Shown here: piece by piece, positions 47,501 through 59,500 of the stretch
Position numbering within the stretch: the stretch's first letter is position 1
Layout: the number at the start of each line of letters is the position of its first letter
Assembly (NCBI GenBank): GCA_016169945.1
Contig: JADLSH010000145.1
Coordinates: 3,037,501 to 3,101,500 of the forward strand
Source: Trachythela sp. YZ-2020
Taxonomy: Eukaryota; Cnidaria; Anthozoa; Malacalcyonacea; Clavulariidae
DNA: 64,000 nt
Direction: 5' to 3'
The notes under the pieces: generated by a model
Databases searched by the model: none
What the model saw: the letters and a program-made list of their open reading frames with translations, nothing else
What the model was told of the DNA's origin: nothing
Translations under genes and position numbers: made by a program

Positions 47501-50500
47501 TGACGTAGTTAGCGTGTCAAAATAAAATTTTCTAATAATATCTATCTATCTATAGCCAGAGCGCGTGATTATCCGCCAGCCCGATTTTGCAATTTCTGTA
47601 GTTTCTCTTTAAGACCTTTATTACAGTTATCCCACACCGATGAACAATAATCAAAATGCGGTTGTACAATTGCGTAGTATACTTTCTTTAAGGCATCTAC
47701 AGGGGCAAGGTCACGAGTTTGTCTCAAACCTTTTTAGCGATATCATTTATATGGTCATGCCAGTTAAGATTTTCATCAACGAGAACACCTAGCGTTTTCT
47801 TACATTTGACTCTTCAGTTTAACATTACCTATAAATAACAAAGGATCCCTACTTAGGTTTTTAACTCGTCGAGCTGAACCAATAATCATGTATTCACTTT
47901 TGACAATATTCAGACTAAGACTATTGGCTCTAAGCCAAATGCACAAGTTTTGCAAGTCTGCGTTTATTCTATTTTCCAAAAGATCAAATTTTTCATCTCC
48001 CAATGTAATGCTAGTGTCATCTGCATACATATTTTGTGTAGTATGAGAGAGACAGCCCGGGAGATCATTGATGAAAATCAGAAAGAATCCTAATATCGAT
48101 CCTTGGGGCACACCGCATTTTATTTTACCTGGTTTTGAAAAAAACCCATTTACAAAGCATTTTTTGCTTCTATTACACAGATATGAACGAATCCAGCTTA
48201 ACTCATTTCCCAAAAAGCCATAACGCTGTAATTTATTCAATAAGATAGTGTGGTCAACAGTATCGAAAGCTTTCTTAAGGTCAACAAATACAGCTATATT
48301 TATATTTCCTTTATCCATGTTACTAAGCCAATAGATAGTATCTTTATGCAGAGCTGTCAATGTAGAATGTCGAGGTCTAAAACCCGACTGATCGTGAGAC
48401 AAGAGGTTGTTATCACTTAAAAATTCATAAAACTGATTAAAAACTATTTTCTCAAAAACTTTAGCTATTACTGACAATACAGATATTGGCCTATAATTAT
48501 CTATGTTCGCCGCTCTTAAAAATTGGGGCTACTTTGCACTCTTTAAATCATCAGGAAAGATACCGCTTGATACAGATTTGTTAAATTTTTTTGAAAGAGA
48601 CTCTGATATGATTCTCGCGACGCCCTTGATCACGTTACATGGTATTTTGTCCAGGCCGGAAGATTCTACCGCGAATGTTCGTACTGTATTTTTGTTACAG
48701 TGTAAATTGTTTTCAGGATTTACACGAAGATGATGACCAAGAAGAAGTGATTGAAAGTTGTTTTGAATTGTTGAACAACAGATCTCATGTGAAGTTATTA
48801 TTAGCACCAGTGGACTCAAGGTACGCCATCTTTTAACCCTGATAACACTATTTTGGAAAGACAACTACATTTTCAAGATAGCCAACAAGTGTTTGTGTAG
48901 GCTAGAAATATGGTAAAGACGTAGTTTGTAAAATGCTGAAAGACGTGGTTTGTAAGGTTTACCTACTATTACCATATCTTGAGAGTTCCAGCGTAGGCTG
49001 CGATGAACAATATTGTTGAAGGATTGAGGATCAAAGGCTAACAAACTACTTAAAATATATTATTAAATAAGTTCAGGTATACAGTAGTTAAATCCTCAGT
49101 CCTTCAATAATATACTATTACATTATAAAATTATCACTAAACTATTGGTACGTACGGTATTAAAATACCGACCATTTACAAATTTATCAAGTCTAATAAA
49201 TTTGTAAATGGTCGGTATTTTAATACCGTACGTACCAATAGTTTAGTGATAATTTTATAAAATGTTTAATAATTTTGTAAATAGTTGTAAAAATGCTTTA
49301 TATATAAATCATGTAATTCAGCTCTATGGCTGCTAGATGATTTCATTAAACGGATCATCTATCTATCTATCTATAAAAACTTGTTCCTCCCATGTTGACT
49401 GTCATACATTATTTACCATTTTGCGTTTTTAGATCACTTGGAATAAAATTGAGTGAAGATTGCATAAGACTCCTTTCTCTCATTTGTAACAGTTTGATAT
49501 TTGATCGAAAATGTCGTATCCATAAATCCAGGTTTGTAAGATGATTATTGTATTTCGCTGTATTTGTAATCTACCTTTGATGTACATAGTATGATATTAA
49601 ATGTACATGGTCGGATTATGGTATTAAATTCAGCCTCAAGATCGTTACAGTGTATCGTACTGTCGTGCACACTGCTATACGGATGTGAGACCTGTATATG
49701 GTACCGAATACACCTTAAGAAACTCGACCATTCCACATGAGATGTCTGCACAATATCTGTATAATGTATATATACATGAACTTGTGGTTAGCTCTTGGCA
49801 ATTGGACTCTGTAGCTTAGTGGTCAGAGCGCTGCACCGGAATCGCAGAGCCGCAAGTTCGATTCTCGCAAAGAGGGTATAGTTGCATTTTTCGCAACTGC
49901 TCCTGGTTGGGTCTAAAATATGTATATAATTTTCGCTCGATATTTCTACAAAAAGTCTTCAACATTCAGTATAATATAATGTACCTAACACATTTCATGG
50001 AAAGACAAACTAAGTTTCACACACTGTAAAATCAGTGGCATCGAAACATTGCTCGTGAAAGCCCTGTTCCGATGGACAGGTCAGGTGGTACGTGTGGATT
50101 ACACTGAATGCTGCAGTATACTGTATATACTGTTAGTAATTATGTTTTTTCTTTATCCTTGTATAGGCTTTTGTTGACTCTGTCGTTCAATCGCAGTTTC
50201 TTTAAAAATCTGTGGAACATGATAACTCATGTTTCTCTACAATCCAGTATGGGGTAAGTTGGATATGTTGAGTATTAAGACGTTCTATTTCTCCAGAGTA
50301 TAGTCCTTTTTGGTTGTACAATACAATACAACACATGCATGTCAAGCGCAAAATCATGATTTCTTTTAGCCAATCAGCTTTTCGAAATTTTTTTTGCCGT
50401 GCCGATCAAGTACCGTTGTGTGGTTGTTTTCGCACTGCTTGGACTTAGCTGGTAAAATGTAGTCATAACATGCTGACAACTCTGTATAGTTAAGATTGAT

Positions 50501-53500
50501 AACATTTTATTGTCAGGTTGTAAACTAACTTTAAAGTCTTTATTAAGTTTCTGGTACGTTTGTTTGTCAATATAAATATATTTTTAAAGCTTTCAATAGC
50601 TTTTTGGAAGTAACCGTAGTAAAACCTGCGGTCTTTTGGTAGAGCCAAACTGGAAGCACTCTCTTCACATGTAACATGCAGAGGCGAAATTATAATCAGA
50701 CAACTGCATATTGCAGAAATCGAACAACTGCATAATATTGTGAAAGGGCATGGTCTAACACTGTGCTACCAACACCGTAAAAAAACCTTACGATCGCAGC
50801 ATGAATTATTTTGATGTGTTTTCTCCTTTATCATAAATCAGTTCTTTTTCCTATTCTTTCTGTATTCTTTTCGTATTAAAGTATTGTACTTTTGATACCC
50901 TCACTTATGGATTGTATCATTAATTTATTGAGTTATTGTTGATATAGGAAACATATTTTATTGCTGAAAATGGTGAACCATGGTAACAATCTAAGAAACT
51001 GGGAAGCAGAATGTATAGCTCCACTTCTAGCTGTCTTTTGTTTTCTGTTGGCAAATCTTTTGTTTTCACTGCACGATATTGATTTTCATTCTCAAGATTC
51101 AGGTGAGTCGAATATCCTGGGTGAAAGTGTTTTTCTTTTTGGAAACCTGGGTTATGATTTCTTGCGAGCGAATACAATACAGTAGCTCCACAGACTTCAG
51201 TTATATATTTGTATCAAATTGGAGCATAAAAACATGAAGTGATTTTCGTCTTTTTCAGATAGTTCAGGCCCAAACTCTCAACAGTTCATATGAGAGTTAA
51301 AACGCTCGTATAAAATCCAACGATTTCAACTTATTTCTATTGATATTATGTTTGTCACAGACACAATACAAAAGTGGCAGGCGCAAGAAACAGGATTAAA
51401 TGTCCCAACTGAAACCTACCCCCTATATAATGAATATTACCATAAATGAAATAATTATATTACAATTTCGAGAATACCACAGAACGGTATAATCAGTTTC
51501 AATTTTTCCTATGATAGGTTTGTAATCTCGTTTAAAAAAAGTTAAATTATCAGTAATTTTGAATTCTCTAAGCAATATATTCCATATTATTACTACTCTT
51601 AGACTATTAAATAGTCCTGTTTAACAAAGTTAACTCAATAGTCTTATTCAATTTACTTGTAAAACGGTATAATCTGTGGTTTGATAGATAGATAGATGGA
51701 TAGATAAACCGTTTAATTAAGATCATATCGCAGCTCAAAGGCTGAATTACATGATTTTCACATTGTTGTGAGTTTAAAAGTAGAAATTTAAAATAAACTA
51801 CGTTTCCTAAATAGGAAAATATTTACAATAAAACTGTTACCCATTATTTACCTACTATAATCTATATAATACTATTAAGTTCCATTTAAAAGACTTGACG
51901 TAATAAACGTATTTCTAAATCTATTTGTTCTATAATTAGCAATGTAAAATTGTTTTGGATTTCTGAAGTCATATGTGTCTTGAGCTTTCGGAGGTAAAAG
52001 GTGGTGAAGTTTATGGTTCTCATCGTTTAAGATTGATTTAAATAGTCTGCTACACAGTTTGTCTCTTCTTTCAGACAAGGTGATCATATCCAGAGTGTCT
52101 AAGGCTACGCTATATGATATATCCGGGTAAATGATCCGTAATGCTCTCTTTTGAATCCTCTCTATAACATCACATAGGTATTGGGGGAGTCCATGATGGA
52201 AAACTTGGCACGCGTATTCGAGTAATGATCTAATTGATGCCACATAGAAACACTTTAAATCATTATTCGCAAGACCGGATTTCTTAAGTTGTTTTAATAA
52301 GTATAGTCGCTTTGCTGCTTTGGACGTAATTTTCTCCACATGTTCGTTCCATTTCAAGTCTTCGGTTATCACCAAACCTAGGATCGTTGCTTTCTCCACT
52401 CTTTCAACATTTGTGCCGTGTATGCAAATTGGTGGAAGGTCAGGTTGACTCCGTTTAAAAATTACCACAATTTCTTTGCACTTTGTTGGATTAAGTTCGA
52501 AATTGTTTCTTGTAGACCAGTCAACAATGGAATCGGTCGCTCCTTGTAGAAAGCTGGTGCAGACTTGACTGGAGATATACTCACAAACATTTGTGTCATC
52601 TGCGTATTTAAACATGTCGCCCACAAATTGATCGTCCACAATTGACAAGTCATTGATCATGACGAGAAAAAGCCACCGGCCAAGTTTTGTCCCTTGTGGT
52701 ACTCCAGCATGAACCGGTTTCCAGCTAGAAAAACAGTTTGAATTTATCTTCACTCTTTGTAATCCTTTGTAATTGATCTACATGCATATCCTGCATAGAA
52801 ATGGATAGTATAGAATGTCTACTTGTTTCAATTGTCGTGAAGTCAAATATTTGTCTCCACAAAATAGCGTGGTTATGAGAGAAAGATAACTCCTGATCAA
52901 ATTCAATATGGCGGTTTATAGGTAAACTTGAGAAAACGGCGCGCGCAATATTAGCGATACCTAATTAGCTATTGCTCAACGTCGTTACCTGAGAAAACTT
53001 GAATATTTGAGCGATTACGGCAACATCAGTCATTTTTCCAAACAATGTACAGTACAATGAACGTAGCTGTTGTAAAACATCCCTGACTAGTACATGTATG
53101 TATTTTGTGTTTCTTTATTCAGGTGCTAAGATTCCATTTACCCTGGAACAACTATCAGAGATGGGTCGAACACTGTGTGATGCAACACTTGGTGTTATTG
53201 ATATCATGAATCATGAGATAAGGACGACAACTGTACCTAATTATGATCTCAGATCTAAAGTTGCTAAAGTTCGTCTTGGTGAAACACTTAGTGAAAATGA
53301 GATGTACAGTAAAGATAAATGGAATGATGTACTAGAGGTTGGTCATTGTCCTACTCTAGTTTGCTTATTAGTATAAAAATACAGACATCAGATGATTTCA
53401 CCTAAAATTTCGCATAAAGCAATATTCGAAATATGTACCTGAAAAAAATCTTGAGATCCTGAGGAAAATTTGCCTTAGCAACAAGATTTGAGTAACATCT

Positions 53501-56500
53501 TATATTTTGTGGAAGAATCCTAAGAAGTTATACTGAATAATTATACAATAAATATATTCATGTAACAAGATACAGTCAAGTACACTGTGTATGTACGGTA
53601 CCATTGTTTCTACGCTTCTACTTTTCCTCGTGTTTACTCCATATGACAGGGGTTAAAAAATAGGCGTACGGATGTACGATTGCGCGCCGAAAATAGCTTG
53701 GTGTACAGTACATCAAGTATCTAAGGAAACGTACGATCACGTGCACTCACTACAGCTCCTTTGTGTTTACTTGAAATCCTTCAGAGAACAAACACTACAC
53801 TTTCTTGACTTAATGAGCAACTGAACAACAGTAACACCAACGTCAAAGAGTTCGATATATAATAAAACCTTGCTGGTAGGAATTATATAATAAAACCTTG
53901 GCTATTAATTTATCTTTCGTTTAAAAGTATATATTAAGGCTTATCTTCTCGTGCTTTAAAAACTCCGTAAACGCTTGCGAAACATTTTTTATCTCTTACA
54001 TACTGAAAATAAGTACAACAGAGAACATGGGTAAAACTATAGTTTAGAATATCGTATTCATGAACGTCGATAAAACTTACGCCAACTTAGTTAAAGAGCG
54101 TACGACCTCGTACGGCATTTATCAAGCATTTTTAGCCCTTTATATGTAAATAATCCTTAGATAGCAGTTTTGTAAATGAAGTACAGTGTATTTGTACTAG
54201 GACTAAATGTTTCCAATCTGTTCAGGCAATGACCCACGTGATCAAGCAGTTACATTCACGTGACACAAGGTTACATTATTGTCCTCGTGATCATTGGCTC
54301 TCGTCTAAAGTCGATCTTCAAGTTGATATGGTAAGAACCAATCAAGAGAGTGTATTAGGGATTTTTCAATCTTAAAAATCTTAAAATGAATGACCCTTTA
54401 TATGGTCCTTCGTGCCTGGACCGGATAACCGGAAAGTAGCCTAAGTGATTTTGGCGTATGGAAAATATTTCTGATTCAGGAAAATTGCATAATTCCTTTT
54501 TAATATCTATAATTTCGTGAATAATTGAAAACAACCAAAATATTTTTGTTAAACTATATGATCTGCTCAAAAGTATTTCATTCCTTTAATCGCCATTTGA
54601 CATTTTATTCATGCCTGGTGCTTACTTTCGTGTTTTCCTTCCTGTCCCTGTAAAGCGGATCATGTAAATAGTCAACAAGTTTTGATTATTTTCTGTAGAA
54701 CCGGACATTGAACCAGAGCATTTAATGCATTATTCCACACGCGAAATTCCACACGCATCTCTTTTTTGAGTGGTGATATTTTTCTGCGTTGTACTTGTAG
54801 ACGACGTTAAATATATTTCGACGTTATTACTCATACATTCATGTACCAACCAACTTAACTCCTATTGATATCTAATTATTAACTAGATTAATCAATCGCT
54901 TTGTATGTTATTATAACCCAGTATATAGTATATAGTGACTGACCTTTATTTTCTTTTCTTTTACTGTATATAGATAGATCTGGATATATTTTTTCAAGAA
55001 GAAGGTTTGTACAACGAGTTGATGTTTAAATTTAAATGCCATGTTATTCTAGCGATGATATTCCTATAATATATTTTTGTAGGAACTATAGATCCATCGG
55101 ATTATTTACATGGAATGCCAGGCAAGACGTTTTCCCATGTCGCCATTTTAGAACATATTCCTTTTGTGGTTCCATTTGTGGATCGTGTCAAGGTATAGTG
55201 TAATGATTTCAGTGAAAAAAGACGTCAACCAACTCAATTTTGATGTAGTTGGAAATACTCGCTGGTTAAATTAACCTTGGGGTGTATTACAGCCCGCAAC
55301 ACAGACTATAGGCTTATGGTCACTTGAATTTCCCAACATTTGTGGAAACGATTTGTTATCTATAATGTTTTATGTTATAAGTAGTATCTAAAGCCCGTTC
55401 TCCACTATGCGAATTTGTTCGCGCGAAGCGAAGCGAAGCGAAGCGAAGCGAAAGACAACGTGATTGGCTAGCGAAAAAAGCGATCCTACTTTTTCGCGGC
55501 GAATTTTTTCGTTGCCAATCACGTTGCCGGATTTATATTTCGCGTCGCGCTAACAATGACGCTTCTCTCGTGTTCTCTCAACATTCCCCTCGTGCTTTAT
55601 CACACCATAAAGCACGCGGACTCGTTTTCTATTTCTTAAATATTTCTTAAGATTATAGAGCATTTGTGTAAATTTGCAACCACAGGGAAAACTTAAGATA
55701 AATCATGTTCAATAGCGGAACAACGACGCAGTGTGTTTTCACAATGTGATGAGAAACTAACCTCATATAAACGCAGATTTGCAAACTCTAAGTGAAAGGG
55801 AGATTTTGCAGTAGCGTTTGATCTTTAATGTTGTCATTGGACAGAAAGACTAAGATTTTTCCATTGGTCGTGTTAGCGCTGATATATTCCTTGGATTAAT
55901 TTGTTTTAGCTTGATAGCTTTTTTGCTAACACTTTTGATTTTTGTTTTTTTTAAACCAGTTGTTTCAAAGAATCTTGAGTGAAGATAAGGTTAGAAATAT
56001 TGGAAATATGCACAACTTTTTAATGGGACCGTCTATTGAAGTACGTATAAGAAGAAGTTCATTGTATCAGGATGCTTTTGATGAACTTAGTGGTGATCAA
56101 AGTAAGTGTTCCCCTATCTCCCTTGACAATGTTGTCTTTTTGCGTTTGAAGTGTGGGGAAAATAATAGCAACATTGGATGAGGGAGAGGGGGGCGAAAGC
56201 CTAATGAAGTTAGTTGAATGTGTTTTACTAAACTTTCGATCAATTTTATTAACTGTTTTGTCCATGATTAAAGGTGCTTGAATTTTTTTACCATTAAGGA
56301 CCCTGAATACAATATACTGTACTCATGTGTTAAAGTAAATAGTCAGAATTGCCAATACCAGCTGCCATGTTGATTTTTCTTGTATCACTGCTAGGTTTTT
56401 CGCTCTTTTTGTTTATTACGGTTGAAATATGCACTCATGATTGCAGATTGAACTGCAATGCAATTTTAGAAGTAATTGGCCTACTTTCAGCCAATCAGAA

Positions 56501-59500
56501 TTGAAACTATTCTTCTAACAACTCCACATAAACAAGCAATGCATTTTATGTTTGATATTTTATTCCAGATCTCAAGCAAAAGATTCATGTAAAACTAATA
56601 AACTTACAAGGTTTAGAAGAAGCTGGTGTTGATGGTGGAGGTCTTTTCAGGTGAATGTTTATTCATTTGTTTTGATCTCACGTATGATATATGATGTTCT
56701 CTACAATGTTGTTATACTTACCGCTAGAAAATAACCTAACCAAAACAGTGCTTAGCATGAGGCAGATCATTTGATCAGAACAGCTGATCGACCATCTCAA
56801 CTAAACCGCAGCGTAACCGTAACCGAACGGCAGCCGGCAAAACCACAACTATGCAAATGGCTGCCTAATCACAACTGAGCTGCAGCCATATAGGTACTTA
56901 ATCACAATCGCAAGGCAACTGCACTATTAGAGAGGTTACGACACACAGGTTCCGATTTACGGGTACGGGTAGCGTAATTTTTTTTATTGATAATTTTAAC
57001 TGATGTCTGCATATTTTATCATACATTTCCTGTTTTCTTGCGATAGACTATCATGGTTTACTGCGAAAGAACGTGTGCATGTAATTACGATGAAACATAC
57101 AGACATCGATGATTGCTAAACAAAATGACGTTACCCGTAATAGTAATCGGGGTATTTTAACGTTTCTATTCAGTTATACTTCTGTGTGATACTGTTGTTG
57201 AAGTGATTATTCTAATCTTTACAGATTTTCAAAAAAATAGAAGTTCAGCAATGATAAGGATAAGTTTACCGGTTTTATTTTTGCAGGGAATTTTTGAATG
57301 AATGTCTTAAAGCTGGATTTGATCAGAATATCGGGTTTTTCTCGTCCACGAATAAGGAATTGCTTTATCCAAATCCACAGGTAATAGATTTATGGTTGAT
57401 AATTGGGAATTTACGTTTCTTTAATTGTCTGATTCACCGTCCAAGTTTTAATTTGTAAATCTGAAATGTTCCAATTAGATTCTTTTTGTGGTAAAAAAAT
57501 ACATAACATTTCTATTTTATTCTGTTTTAAGGCGCATCTTGTTGAAAGAAATGTTTTCAAGCATTATTATTTCCTGGGGAAAATGCTGGGAAAGGTATTA
57601 TATAATATTGGTAAATGCGGAATTAAAACGTATTCCACTGTTCCTTAGTTTCATTCAGTTCATTTATGAGACATGGTCAGAGCTGTTTTTCTTATCGACA
57701 TTGACATGCAGTACTCTCTTTTGCCACCTTTGCTCCCATAAAACGTCGATGTTCTAGAATAATTATTGTACTATTTATTCATATTGACTGCTAGTTTAAT
57801 ATAGTATATTGATATATTTATACATTGTTTCATTTGCACTATCTACATTTATCATACAGAAACTAGTATTTCACATTTAATATGATTTTTCATAAATTTT
57901 TATTTTAAATATAAATAATATTTATTATATTTTAGGCCATATATGAAAACATGCTGGTTGAACTTCCGTTTGCCAGTTTCTTTCTTTGTAAGTTATTGAG
58001 TCAAACCAACGCAGATGTTGATATCAATCATTTGGAATCACTGGATCCTGAAATGTACAGGTGTGCTGCATGCAAACTAGGAAATATTGTTTTTAAGCTG
58101 TTTCTCGAAGGAAATATTGTTTTAAGCTATGTTTCTCGAAGGAAATATTGTTTTAAGCTATGTTTCTCGAAGGAAATATTGTTTTAAGCTATGTTTCTCG
58201 AAGGAAATATTGTTTTTAAGCTATGTTTCTCGAAGGAAATATTGTTTTAAGCTATGTTTCTCGAAGGAAATATTGTTTTTAAGCTATGTTTCTCGAAGGA
58301 AATATTGTTTTAAGCTATGTTTCTCGAAGGAAATATTGTTTTAAGCTATGTTTCTCGAAGGAAATATTGTTTTTAAGCTATGTTTCTCGAAGGAAATATT
58401 GTTTTTAAGCTATGTTTCTCGAAGGAAATATTGTTTTTAAGCTATGTTTCTCGAAGGAAATATTGTTTTAAGCTATGTTTCTCGAAGGAAATATTGTTTT
58501 TAAGCTATGTTTCTCGAAGGAAATATTGTTTTAAGCTATGTTTCTCGAAGGAAATATTGTTTTAAGCTATGTTTCTCGAAGGAAATATTGTTTTTAAGCT
58601 ATGTTTCTCGAAGGAAATATTGTTTTTAAGCCATGTTTCTCGGAGGAAATATTGTTTTTAAGCCATGTTTTACAGAGGTCGAAAATCCAGAACACATTTG
58701 CCAGAAACATCTGCCTATATAATATATTGCCTTCGAGTTGCTGCCTCAAGTACAACGAATACGTATACTTGATGTAGCGTGTCAAGACTGAAGAAAGCAA
58801 TGTTTTTGAAACAATAATTGCAAGTTGTTAAACGAAATGTTCCCGAAATTGTTGCTTACGAAATATTTTCTTTCCCGAAAGGAATTGTTGTTTGATATGC
58901 AACAATGTCCTCGAAGGAACATCACGGCCTTGATACAAACAAATATATGTTCGTTAAGTAAAAAAGTATGTTCCTAAAGTGAGAAAGATATGTTCCTTAA
59001 GTTCCATCAGTTCCTTAATTAATAAAAACAAGTAATACTGACTGTAAGTTATAGTCGCCAATGTCATGTGCTTTGATCATAATATTCTGTTCTTTTAAGG
59101 AACTTACTGTATCTTAAAGACTGTCCCGATGTTGAAGAGCTTGCTCTGAATTTCACTGTTGTTAATAACAACCTGGGCGAGTCGGAGGTAGAGTAAGATG
59201 TATTTATACTATGTATTTATACGATAAGACACATAACGGTACGCCGTGTTTAAACTGATGACATTTACCCGAGACTAAGGGCCAGTTTATATGAGAGACG
59301 GGACGGGACGGGACGTCAACGGGATTCCGGCATGTATATACAGTGTATTTCTATAATATTTTTCGCGTTCTGATTATATGGAAGCGGGTAGTTTTTCGTC
59401 CCGTCCCGCCTAGGCTGGATCTCGATTTTAGCAACCGTGATCCCGTCTCAAGCAGGACGTTTTTTTGCCTTACAAATGCTTCATCCCGCCCACCGGGACA

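Noticed and set aside
49798..49870. A functional tRNA gene
   Set aside because: A and B boxes are present, but the acceptor stem does not pair and the conserved tail is shared with other SINE copies.
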